Shown here: positions 1-11,188 of the stretch, piece after piece
Position numbering within the stretch: position 1 is the stretch's first letter
How the letters are laid out: each line of letters opens with the position of its first letter
Assembly: GCA_029945375.1 (NCBI GenBank)
Contig: CM057061.1
Coordinates: 1,674,001-1,738,000 of the forward strand
Source: Agaricus subrufescens
Lineage: Eukaryota > Basidiomycota > Agaricomycetes > Agaricales > Agaricaceae
Direction: 5' to 3'
Length of the DNA stretch: 64,000 nt
Notes under the pieces: model-generated
Databases searched by the model: none
Told to the model about the DNA's origin: nothing
The model's input: only the letters and a program-made list of their open reading frames with translations
Made by a program: the position numbers and the translations under genes

Positions 1-3000
1 GAAATGCCCCGATGACACCCCTTCTTGCGTATGAGAGACCAGGCCACGGTCAGAATGCGGGCGGTGTTGAGACACAGCTTGCGAAATCATATGGCACCTG
101 GTGGACTGGAGGATGATAAGCTGGTGTTAGTATATACATACATTTGAATAAAGGTTCGTACAGTTACCTCGCCGCTGGTGCCAAAAGCCTAAGCATATTT
201 GTATCAGTGGCGTCAATTTGTGTCAAAGTTAGAGAATCATACCTTTGGGTCGCTCCTTGATACTTGTGGGTCCCAAGAAGACCTCTCCCTACTGGGAAGG
301 GCAAGCGAGCGATCACGATGATGGCTCGGGGCATGCTGTAAAAGCTTGAAATGTAAGTACCGACATATTAACACAATATTTCTCATACTCACCTCTACAG
401 CCGGATTATTGGACGCTGAGATGTCACTAGGGTTGGGCTGTTGATACAACAGACATAGAATAGGAGCACGATCAGGGGATGTACCTTTCCATATTAAAGA
501 AATAGAGGCATACCCTTTTCATAGATGGTGGCCGAGTTCCTTTCACGTGGGGGCCGGGTTTCGAGGACGAAGTATGACTGAATGCAGGAGGGGGTTGAGA
601 GAGCTGAGATGATGCCCGAGACGATGAAGAAACTTACACGAGATCATGATTTGGTGCGGGAGGTAGGGCTTGCGAACTTGAGGGCTGAGACGCCAACTCG
701 AATTCATATCAATGATATGATGGTTGATTCAAAGAAAAAAAAATACGAACTTTCAACATCCAGGGCTTGACTAGGGCAGGCTGAAAACCAAGGCTACCAC
801 TAGTCATGTCAGCGGCGTCATCGAGTAAGTCGTCGTCATCAACCTCCACAACATCTTTGACAGGTTTCTGGACCTTCGGCTTCGCCTTTTCGCGCTTCTG
901 TAACGCCTTGGTGTGAGGCTCAAGGAGGTCATGGATCTCTACCCAGTTCCATGTCCCTTTCTTGACCTTCGCTCGGATGTTTCGAAGGTAATATTGTGTA
1001 CGCGGTCCCCATTTAGGTTCTGCAAACAAGGCATGACCTTGAGTCTCGATTCCTTTCGCGTTCATCTTCTTTGGAAACTCAATCGCGTGACTTCTGGACC
1101 TTGCGGCTCGATCCATAATTTCGACGGTAAGGTCACGGTCGCTCCAGAGAACGACGGCGCGCTCAACCTGACAAGGCACATATGTGAGAGGAAAGAGAAA
1201 GTGAGGAGTCTGGACACTTACCGCTGCCGCCGCGATCGCGATTGCACCCCACGGCTCATGATTGATTGAGTCGTGGGTCAGTCCTGGCACCCAGGCCTTT
1301 TCGTCGGTAGCAAAGAGGGCGAAGTGCGCACTGAGTACGTGCAAGAATGCATTGCTTTGGAACATACCCTTCGGAGGCTGGAAAACGAGATCACATCAAT
1401 GACTTATCCCTTGATTATTTGACTCACACTTGTGTCAACATCTGCGAACAGGAAACGGCATCCGAGTTGATGCCAATCTGCCCAAGCAACACGGCTCTCA
1501 TCCGAATCACCGAATACTTCCGGCCTACATTCGAAAATCTTGTTGATTGCCCAAATAGCGGTCGACCTGAGCTTTGATTTCCAGTCGCTTATCTTTTGTA
1601 CCAACTAGAAAAAAATATAAAAAACATCCGGGCAATATCAATGTTAGACTCGCCCGTTGATATTCTGCGCTTTTGACTCCAATCATATCACCATCCCGCT
1701 TGAGCGTATAACTGCTCCTAACAGTAGCCCGACAAATAGTCTCCAGGGCATCAACGATAGCGCCTTGACTTTGATTCCAAGGGTCGTCTTGACTTGCAAG
1801 CCAGTTGAAGAACGTCGGCAGTACAAGTGTCTTCCATACATCGACGGGTTGAGTGAGTTCAGTTGGAAGATGCTTGTTCTTGACGCGAACGCGGGCCTTT
1901 GAGTCAGAGGTGGGCTGGTCGATAGATTCAGTTTCAACGGCATTTTCACTCTTCTTCGATCGGCGCTTCGTGCCACTCTTGTTACTGCTGGGTCGAGCTT
2001 TAGGGCTGTCGTCAATACGTACCATGAACTGCGAGTAAGAGGTTGATAAACAGACGATTTGAAACTTTGAATTTGAATATTACTTACTTGATTATCCAGC
2101 CGCCTTCCATCCTTCACCGGACTGCTCTTCGCGTGTAGGTACTCCTCACCTCGATCTTCATCTCGGTCGGATATCCCGCCAAGGTCGTTTACTGCATTAA
2201 AACGTTCATTGTCTTGCTCACCAGTCAAGCTGCGGCTACCAAGGCCAGTAAATTGTGTGGTAGGTAAGTCAGAGCGTTTCTTTCCTTTTGCTTTCGCCTT
2301 AGAGACAGAGGCCTTGCGATGATCCACCACCAGGGGGGGAGAAGCGGGCTCCTTGAGCCAATCATCAGAATCTGTATCGTTGCTACAGATTCATTGGGGG
2401 GTGCGTGTTGAATCGCTTAGTAAAAGGATAGAGTCTCGAAGAACTTGTTTCACGACTTACCCTGAATAATGATCCCCACTTTTTACCCCGGGCCTCTTGT
2501 CATCAAGCAAATCAGAAGCACGAGCGCTGCCAGCGGCGGCAGCCGAAGAGTGTTCGCGCCTTCCATGGGCTTTGTGGCGGTGGAAGTTGGTAGAGTTGGG
2601 TGGGAACTTCATTTAGTCAGCGGTGATGAACTTATACGCGTGCCCGCCTTAGCCTCATGTTCAGCAACACGCACCTTCGAGCTGTTTCTGTCCTCGACGT
2701 CCTGTCCCTCCTCTGCCCTTTTCTTTCCCTGTACCTTAGCGTTGAGATAGGATTTCTCCATGGCGATTTGAGGCGATAGCACGCTTTCCCTTGATAGCTG
2801 TAGGCATGGACAAGGTAAGTCATTGCCTTCGATCAAGGAGTATTTGTACTTACCTTCTCGTGGGGGCTCAAGCTCTCATAGTATTCGTCTCTATCGTGGA
2901 TTGAAAAGTATTCCTCGTCAGGTGGTTGACTCCCATCTCCCATTGAGTCCAGTATGTCGCCATAGTATTCTCGCTCGATCATCATTGACAATACAAAGTC

Positions 3001-4487
3001 ATTTTCAGCGCCCTCCATGCACTGCTCTTTATAGTCATCAAACGTCTCATTGGGCCATGGGGCTCTGAGCTTAGTGGATCGATATTTAGTAGGAAGGGCA
3101 GGCAAATCGCGAGGAGACATTTCAATCTCTACGAGGCCAGTGCCCTTATCAACTGCCATGATCGTGTCGTCCTCGAGGTCCATTCCACTGACACTACTAG
3201 GCCTTGCACTTGGATTATACTCGGAGCCCGAAGATCCCGAGCTTTGGTGGTTCAAGTCTCCGCGCTCGTCGTCGGTCGATTCGATGTTCATCATTACTCC
3301 TCTCCCTTTCAGACTGCCTGTCCCTGTACCTTGACCTTTACCACACGCTCCTCGTTTGGTCATGACGCCATGCTCAGCATTCGCAGCGTGTTCTTCCTCA
3401 AGTTCAAAACCAGCATTGGATGATCTTTCCCCCATGTCGTCATCAAATAGATCTACCGGCGACTTTTCTTGAAGAGGTGAGAAAGGTATAACATCTCCTT
3501 TCGTAAAATCAACCGTGCTGACGCTAGCGGTAGGCTTTTTGCTCGTAGTTTTATCCGTTATCACGCGCTCAGTACGTTGTCCTTGGCTTCTCAAGTTGAG
3601 TTTAGGAACAGGGATCGTTGACATCGCGCGTGCTTTCATATTGCTTTGTAAGTGGCTGCCACGTCACGTACGCTTTGCTGAAGGTGATCTTATGGATTCA
3701 GTGTTAGGATCCTGCAATGTGGCATGTCAGGTCAGATGTCGTATTTGTTTTTACAGTGTCCAATAGCTTGAACTAACCGTGGGGTCATAAGTATGTGCTC
3801 GTTTTGTCACCAAGTCCATGTGTTGATGGTTGCCGTTATTAGATATCGTTTTTGCTGGCGCTGCATTGTCTGAGCCTTTGACTACCGTGACCAGTGGGGT
3901 GTCACTTGCAGCCGCTCGCTCTAATTTCTTGGCTTCAATAGCTTTCCGAACCTTCAAAGTTGCGCGTGGGGCTCTGGATTTTTTTCTGCCTGGCGTAGTA
4001 GCTTCAACATCACGATGGCGATTCACCGGACTTTCTGTCGGTTCTACTTGATGTTCTCCATCAGAGTCATCATCGGTATTGAGGTCACCACCTGGTACAA
4101 TGCAAGCTCACGATCAACAGGTATGCTCTTTACTACAATGTGAAGAGCCGTACCTTTGTTTACATCACTGCCGATACTTTGAACAGAAACCTTTCCCGGC
4201 CTCTTTCGCGACTTCAAGGCACCTTGATGGGTGCCATTGTCTCCTTGTTTGGCTCCAGCTCTACTGGCGGCGCGCGTAGTCCCTACTGGGGTTGCACTGG
4301 ACGCGTCGCTGTGTAGTTTTGCCTGCCTTACTTCAATTTCAGATACTTGCGCGATACCTTCCTCAGAGGGCATCTCTTTCCCTTTTCGCGTCTTCCCTTT
4401 ACGCCTCATCTTCTTTGGTGACATCGCCTGAAGGAGCACAAGCGCCGGTCGCTTGGTTTTGTTCGCCTCACGAGTTGTCATCGGCAT
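1..4487 (-). CDS. Agaricomycete-expanded protein of unknown function, 3' end beyond window
   Basis: A many-exon gene read from an ATG at 4487 to the left edge. The first two thirds are low-complexity, basic and acidic (Ser/Lys/Asp/Glu rich, probably disordered). The conserved part lies at about 2025-760: blocks TFFNWLASQDDPW, ISDWKSKLRSTAIWAIN, AIAAAAVERAVVLW and FAEPKWGPRTQYYL. I recognise this pattern from a large agaricomycete family of unknown function that often sits beside transposons; this is from memory, not a search. After it the frame continues through several short exons with good GT-AG sites (around 696-650, 573-527, 435-391, 340-241, 204-183) and is still open at base 1. The splice site near 1690 is uncertain. 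It is divergent from the Plavaka gene, 306 bases away, and could be cargo of the same element or an independent neighbour. No function is assigned. Confidence 0.6.
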
Positions 4488-4793
4488 TCTTTCTGATACA
4501 ATAGTAAGCTACCTGCACAACCGTTTCTCAATAAGTCACTCACTAATGTTACTTGAGCAGACGTATACGCTAGATTCAAAGACAACGTTGTGGGGGTAGC
4601 TGTAATGGCGGTAAGAATGAACCTGTGGCCGTGTTATGTCAAAGTTCAAACTCTTTGCTGCCAATATTGGCAGGGCCTTGGGGGTACGTACCTTACACAT
4701 AATTCAGTAAGTCACGCTGGCAGGATACTCAGGCTGAAACTGGTAGTGATTATTTGATCTATTCCTCATTAGGTACTGGCTCCTACTGCCTCC
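4488..4793. promoter_or_regulatory. Divergent intergenic region between the unknown gene and Plavaka transposase
   Basis: A 306-base gap between two start codons pointing away from each other, so it must hold both promoters if both genes are expressed. I see no clear TATA box. A CACTAATG string at about 4546 resembles a CACTA terminus, but no partner or target-site duplication could be matched. Confidence 0.3.
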
Positions 4794-7700
4794 GTGTCCT
4801 CCATGCCCACAACCATGACCTCGAATGATGAGCCCGAGCCTTTTTCGATCTCCTGCCCTTTCGCCGATTGCAAAAAGTGGGTCAAGAGCAAGCGAGGTCT
4901 CAAACAACATATTATACACAAGCACACCACCCGCACGACTCAGAACCCCAACCCGTCACCGGAACTTGGATCGGGTATGCCACGGTTAAATAGTTCTAAT
5001 AACGCTACCAGCATGGCTGATGATATTTTTTTTCTTTCTCAGATTGTAATGTGGCGCTTGGCGGTGAGGTTTTGGACAACGACTATGCAATGTCGGTAAG
5101 AAATCATTTGCCTCATCATGTCCATCAACATTATAACCGAATCATACCCTAAGGCTCATAGCGACGGTTCCGGCACAGACTCTGATGCTGTCAGTAGATT
5201 GAATTTTGCGGGGCTGAAACCTGGAGCCAAAGATACTATGTCGGAGCATCAAAGCCTTTGAACGCCCTTGTCTACACGAAACATGATACCAGCCGCCTCG
5301 TCAGCTGGGACTCAACGGTCTCAGCAGCCATCTGTAGCAGGAGCGTTTTCTCCTGCCACTCCTTTAGTTCTAGATCCCCAAGCTCGTCCAAGCTATCATG
5401 GCCAACCCGAGATATCATCCAGCGCAGGTCTTGATGAGAATTTTAACGAACGTACGTCCTATTGTAACATTTTGTTATCGTTTTTATTGAATTGAAACAA
5501 GACTACGACCGTCATCCGCCCTCAGAAACTTCTCAGGTCGTAGCCACGTCATCAGACACCCCGGAAGTAGACGATGGACCCCGCTTGAGGCATGTTCATC
5601 ATCCATTTCTAACGGGTGAGTAATGATCTTTTATAGCTACGTGGTACACAACTTCAACTTACACTGGAACATAGGTGCACCTTGTGATGCAGGTGGACGT
5701 TTACTCCCTCTTGGTGTACCCCCAACACAGCCTATCGATCATCAAGACACAGACTGGTTTCCATTCGAAAATAGGCATCAGTTCGAGACTGCTGAATTCC
5801 TGTATTCGAGCGAGGAGATGTCGGCTGGAAAAATCAATGAGCTCATGCGCCTTTGGGCTGGTAGAGACGGGAGTTCACCATTCACCAACCACAAACATCT
5901 CTATGCCACTATTGATGCAATCCCATATGGTGAGGTATCATGGCAGTCTGCCACTATCACATATACGGGTGGACTCGACGTACCAGAACCTGAACCGGAA
6001 CTGCGCCCAGCTTGGATGGAGGCAGAGTACCCAATCCACTACCGTGATCCTCTTGCCGTTGTAGAAACACTCATAAAGAACCCCGACTTCGAAGGAGAGT
6101 TTGATTATTCGCCCTATCATGAATACTTTGATTCTAAGCATCGCTTCCAACATTTTATGTCTGGTGACTGGGCATGGAGACAAGCGGTAAGCCTTTCTGT
6201 CTCTATGATTCACTCTTAACTCTAACATAATACTCTTCTAGGATGAGATTAGCCAGGATCCTCGTACTCATGATGCAATGTTTGTTCCGATAATACTCGG
6301 AAGTGATAAGACGACAGTTTCAGTAGGCTCTGGTGATAATTCATATTGGCCACTCTATCTATCTATTGGGAACATCCATAATAACACCCGTCGTACTCGA
6401 CGTGGTGGAATTGTACTCATAGGTTTCCTTCACGACGTTAAGAGTAAGTCATATTCAATTTCATTTAACTTTCAAATGACGAGTACACTATTAGCCGAGG
6501 CACAATACAGAAACACGACTGCATTTCGAAAGTTCAAACGCCAGCTGCTTCATTCATCACTTCAACATATCCTCTCAAGTCTTAAACCAGCTATGACAAG
6601 ACCACGGGTGGTGAAATGTGGGGATGGGCATTTTCGGAGGGCGATTTTCAGCTTAGGGCCCTACATTGCAGACTATCCCGAGCAGTGTGCACTAGCTTGC
6701 GTTGTACAAAACTGGTGCACCAGGTAAGTGTGCATTTATTCGATTACATCTATCTATATACTCAGATAAGTAATAGATGTCTCGCACTACCATCACTTGG
6801 CCTTTGTGTACCTCCAGGCGAGCCCACCATCCCCCGTACTGTAGAACATACAGTTGCACTTGTGAAGCATTTCGAGCTTGGGGTACTCTGGGAAGAGTAT
6901 GGACTCATTGGAGACGTTATTGTAAGCACATGTTCCTCTTTTTTTACCACATTTATATCTCATTTCACTAGCCCTTTACAGAATATTTCCCTCGGGCTTC
7001 TATCTATGAAAATTTGTCACCGGATATCCTTCATCAGCTCATAAAAGGAACTTTTAAAGATCACCTGATTGACTGGACAGAGAAATATATACATGCTCAT
7101 GCTGATTCACCTCGAAAAGCAAAAGAAATTCTTGATGATATAGACCACCGGTAAGTAGCCATTTTGATACTATACTTTTCTATTGTGAGTGACATGGCAC
7201 TAGTATCTCGATTGCACCACCTTTCACAGGTCTTCGAAATTTCCCTACTGGCCGTGAATTCAACCAGTGGACTGGAAATGATTCGAAGGCCTTAATGAAG
7301 GTTTGTATATTTCTCCGGCTTAGCCTGGAGTCTTTCTGATTCATATACTTATAGATATACCTGGCAGCTCTTGCTGGTTATGTTCCAATGGAAATCATCC
7401 GTACATTTCGTGCATTTATTGAGTTCACTTATATCGTTCGTCGCGAAATAATTGACTCAGATGATCTCAAGGATCTTCAAGATGCACATAGCCGCTTCCA
7501 AAAGTATCGTGATATTTTTGTCACATCTGGTATTCGACCAGATAACTCTACACCCCCTCGTCAACATGCTATGGACCATTATCTTTTTCTTATCCGAGCA
7601 TTTGGTGCTCCTAATGGGCTCTGCTCCTCTATTACTGAATCAATGCATATTGAAGCTGTCAAAGATCCATACCGAAGGTCTAACCGGCATAAAGCACTTG

Positions 7701-8672
7701 ATCAGATCCTCCAAGTAAATCGGCGGTCTAGTGCTCTAGCTGCAGCCCGGATTCATTTTGAGAAACTTGGTATGCTTGATACATCTCTACAAAGTATGTT
7801 CTATTTAATGAATATACTTTTTCTATAACACTCACACTTGTTATATACCAGATCTTGGCCAGCCAAAGGATAATACTCTGTCACTTGGTGGCAGTAGAGA
7901 GGGTGATAGTGATGATGAAGAGAATAATGAGACACCTGTTGGAATACAGAAAGGGAGGAATAGAGTTGCTCCTGCAAGGAGGACAACCGGTATGTGTCTC
8001 CTCAATACTAGAATCAATATATTATCTCTAATATATACTCTAGCAAACAAAGTACCTTTTGCATCAATTGCTACTAACTTTTCACATGAAAAGTTTGACC
8101 GGCTCCTCCATTTGTATCTGTGTAATTGTGATGATGATATCACATTTGACCAGTGCATGTCTCTTCTAGTCACAACCTTTCCATCCGCAGTCGCTCACTT
8201 TTATGCACCAAGTGATGTTAGATCCCCCAATGGTGTGAAAGCAGAGCGGATTCGGGCTGTTGATTCCTGGCGTGGGGGACCTAGGCGCTTTGACACTGTG
8301 TTCATCAGAGATCACCCTGGTGCTAACACAATTAGCAGTGGACTGAGTATTGCTCGTGTTCATTGTTTTTTTTCATTTAGTTTCCAGGACAAAGAGCATG
8401 TGTGTGCTCTTGTTCGTAAGTATCATTATATCAAGACACATCCTGATGAAGACACAGGAATGTGGATGGTCCGCCCTTGTTTTCGTGGTGCTCATCCTGA
8501 CTTTCATATTATTCCTCTGTCTTCAATTTACCGAGCAGCTCATCTTCTCCCATACTTTGAAGATGACTTCACAGTTCCCTGAGGATCCTCATCCATGACA
8601 TCACTTGACAATTTTTGGACATTTTATGTCAACAAATATATTGATCATCATGCATTTGAGATTGCACAATGA
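4794..8672 (+). pseudogene. Plavaka-type (CACTA-like) DNA transposase with two in-frame TGA codons
   Basis: About 13 exons, reading frame matched across GT-AG introns. The N-terminus has a C2H2-like zinc finger (CPFADCKKWVKSKRGLKQHI, first exon). Then come motifs of fungal Plavaka transposases: FMSGDWAWRQADEI, MFVPIILGSDKTTVSVGSG, YWPLYLSIGNIHNN, YIADYPEQCALACVVQNWC, HQLIKGTFKDHLIDW, TFRAFIEFTYIVRR, LIRAFGAPNGLCSSITES and MWMVRP. The last residues (SLDNFWTFYVNKYIDHHAFE, ending at TGA 8670-8672) are still present but follow an in-frame TGA at 8580-8582. A second TGA at 5259-5261 sits in the linker after the zinc finger. Both fit CGA to TGA changes. An alternative 135-base intron (GTCAGT to TCTCAG, about 5190-5324) could bypass the first stop; nothing obvious bypasses the second, which removes about 29 residues. 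The protein would bind element ends and catalyse cut-and-paste transposition in the nucleus. Confidence 0.85.
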
Positions 8673-8770
8673 TATTGGTAAGTGTATAATTGCCCACACT
8701 TTCAAAAGCTAACAGCAGTCTTTCAGATAATTTAGACTTTCATAATGTTTAGCACAATTCTAATAGAGAT

Positions 8771-8990
8771 ACTTATGACAATTACTGTTACTTATCCCAA
8801 GACAGTGGTTCTACTTATGATATTTGGTGTTACTTATGACATTTACTGTTACTTATTCTAAGACAGTGGTTCTACTTATGATATTTAGTATTACTTATTC
8901 CAAGATGGTTCTACTTATGACATTTACTGTGACTTATTCTAAGATAGTCCGACTTATTGTCATGAAAGCTACTTATGCTACCAAATACTG
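8771..8990 (+). repeat. ACTTAT-headed tandem/subterminal repeats
   Basis: Eleven copies of a 19-23 base unit, each beginning ACTTAT, start at 8771, 8790, 8813, 8832, 8851, 8874, 8893, 8913, 8932, 8952 and 8971. Two unit types partly alternate: a 19-base form (ACTTATGACATTTACTGTT) and a 20-23-base form (ACTTATTCTAAGACAGTGGT plus 3 bases). The field starts about 100 bases after the end of the transposase frame, as expected for transposase-binding subterminal repeats. Confidence 0.8.
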
Positions 8991-9462
8991 TATATGATTC
9001 TTACTTAGTGACCATATGAAATGACTTAATGCTTTATGATGTGTCTTAGGACAATGTAGAAGAACAACAAACTTATAAAATTTGTTTTTTCCTTAAACAT
9101 GTACTTAATGTACCTTAAGCACCTTATGCAATGTTGAATAAGGCATGATTAAGTCAATCTGTCCTAAGTCATACTAAGGACTGAAACGTTTTCCTGATGT
9201 AGATTAAAGAATTCGCTTCCTTATCGTGTTAACACCCCCAAAAAAAAAGAAATCACGATTATCTTGTCCTAAAAACACGATTACACTTTTGTCACAATGT
9301 TTTAATCATCTTGTACCACGATAAAAACGTTTATATTATCACGATTATACAGTATAACAAATAAGCACACTCATATAATCAGCATTACTACGATTATCGG
9401 ATGCAAAACGCGATTTGCGACACTTGTCGCATCCGATTATCCTGACTTATTCCATCCCTGAA
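8991..9462. repeat. AT-rich block with CACGATTA motifs and a nested hairpin
   Basis: There is no coding signal. The sequence is strongly AT-rich, with an A-run near 9240 and repeated CACGATTA/TACGATTA strings between about 9250 and 9400. At 9392-9441 two arms (GATTATCGGATGC and GCATCCGATTATC, one mismatch) form an inverted repeat. Overlapping it is a tight perfect palindrome, TGCGACA-CT-TGTCGCA, at about 9416-9431. NACHT homology begins about 20 bases further on. Confidence 0.55.
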
Positions 9463-9624
9463 TCAGTGATTGTCTGGAGAACGAAGTCGGCTACTACGTC
9501 GCATCAGTTTACATTCTCTCTGCGCTGTAACGAAGCGCCCTCTGAAGATCAAATAACTGAATATGATAATTGTCTTCGAGATATCCGATGGGATGAAGCG
9601 AGAGCAAAAGAGGAGATGAAGTAA
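9463..9624 (+). pseudogene. 3'-terminal remnant of a NACHT (NLR-like) gene
   Basis: From about 9463 the translation SVIVWRTKS, then QFTFSLRCNEAPSEDQITEY and a final WDEARAKEEMK before TAA (9622-9624), matches the last exon of NLR-A (SVIVWRTKS, SFALRCDQVPSESQISEY, WDEVRAKATME). Homology stops sharply upstream: the residues before SVIV are unrelated and the REYFFIGHG stretch is missing. Everything else of the gene is absent. The break lies next to the AT-rich block at the transposon side, so insertion or rearrangement probably destroyed this copy. Confidence 0.8.
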
Positions 9625-11188
9625 GTATAGTTTGGTAATTTGGAGGGTTATTGAGAGCTGTCAAACAAAGAACCCTCTTTCGGTGTATAGTTAGTTTTCG
9701 CAGTATGTTTATAAGTTTGTATTAGTACCAGTATGTAAGAGTATCGTATTTGTTATACAAGTATTTCTGCGATATACATTCCTGTTTGGCTTGACTCCAA
9801 ACAGAAGTTGTTCGAGTCGGTGAGAATGGGCTAATCGTGCTACATATACGACGTGATAATATAATTGTTTATTAACGCTGCAAGAAGTCCCTTGCTTTGT
9901 TCTTTAATTATATTATCACGCCAGTCACCTCCTTTCGTTTTCTCGAAACATGTACACCATTTCACCCCCAGAAATCAGCCCACACTCGCCCCTCATGCCA
10001 ACCCGAATTGTACAGGCAAGAACAAACCATAGGTCAGTGTATCCACTTGTTCATGTCAGCTCGCTTCAATTTCATGACCACGGTGGTGGACAGATAGTGA
10101 TGGTACGCACAAAGAGTGAGTGCAGAGCAAATCCTTGAGCGGGAGTCCATGCGTGATCATGTTTTGATGCAATATCCAAGAGTCGACCCTTATTACCATT
10201 CCTTCTTCGCTACAAGATGTACGTTGGTATGATTCCTGATACACTCTTAAATTTGGGTCCCGCCCTCCTAAACCCTACATATTTGCAGGAGAGCAAAAAG
10301 TAGGGGTTGAGGATAATCGTACAGGCAAGACAGGGGCGCTGGACCCGGAGTGGCCCGACTGCGTTCTGCTCCGACCCACGGGATTTCTGATCTCCTCCCC
10401 GAACACATTGTGGAACTACTCTATATATTCAGAAACATATCTCGTCCACAACCAAGAAATATGTTCTCTATCTCACAGGAATGACGATTCGCCATCCTCC
10501 ATGCGCATAAATCAGAAATCCAACCAATGAGGACGTTTTGTGAGTGCCCTGTACTCCACTGCCTCATAGAACGGTATGTATTGTTTGATGTCACACGAAA
10601 CATCAATGTCCAATGTCCCTCACATCCTGACGCCTGCCAACAAATGCTAGGAGCCTGAACGAAAGCTTGTACATCGGGATTGCATTGAAAGATAATTGGC
10701 TATCTCTGGTCGAAGGTGCGCATCTGGCACAAAAAATTGGTCGCCGAGTACCTTACTGAAGAAATGTAGTGACTCTATATATCCGATAATTCCCAAGTGG
10801 TTCTCCAGACTGGCAAACGAGGAAAAGGAAGATAAGGAATGTGGGCAGGACCCATCGCAGGGAGGTTCTACTGCACTGATAGCGTCACAAGGGGGAGACT
10901 TGCCTCTTGGCCCGCAACCAATGGCTTACGACGCATCTCGATTTTGGGTCTCTCATTCTCATCATACATGCATCCGCCTCTGCATATCACCAAGCAAGGC
11001 GGTGATGGATAACAATAGCACATATTCAATTGTGATTGAATAGCGAATCAACAGCCCGAGGACACGAGACATCATTCTGGAGCTGTTACAAGTGACAGCC
11101 ACTATGTTACCAGGTCAGATTGTCACCGGCGCCTGACCTTTCATCTTCGCTTCTTCCCATCACCCACCATCGCCAGTACTTGAAGCTG
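9625..11188. other. Intergenic, no supported gene
   Basis: About 1.5 kb between the NACHT remnant and NLR-A. The longest open frame (10696-11043, +) has no recognisable motif or codon signal and was not accepted. An ATG at 11120 is in frame with the NLR-A start and is an alternative start for that gene. Confidence 0.5.

Larger units (their letters stand above)
4794..9150 (+). mobile_element. Plavaka (CACTA-like) DNA transposon, boundaries not resolved
   Basis: This holds the transposase pseudogene and the downstream ACTTAT repeat field, which is the kind of subterminal repeat array that CACTA-group transposases bind. The right end lies somewhere between 8980 and 9462, where NACHT-gene sequence begins. 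The left end was not found; it may lie in 4488-4793, or beyond the window if the divergent gene is cargo. No terminal inverted repeats or target-site duplication could be confirmed by eye. Confidence 0.55.

Noticed and set aside
8580..8582. In-frame TGA in the transposase as a recoded (selenocysteine or readthrough) codon
   Set aside because: Fungi of this group are not known to use selenocysteine and there is a second TGA; ordinary mutation is simpler.
4546..9009. CACTA at 4546 and TAGTG at about 9005 as Plavaka terminal inverted repeats
   Set aside because: Beyond the first five or six bases the arms do not match, and no three-base target duplication flanks them.
9390..9445. Hairpin followed by CTGA as a Helitron 3' end
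   Set aside because: The base after CTGA is not T, no TC start or Rep/helicase gene was seen, and the hairpin lies next to CACTA-type repeats.
10696..11043. 115-codon open frame
   Set aside because: No motif, no splice context and no homology to neighbours that I can recognise.
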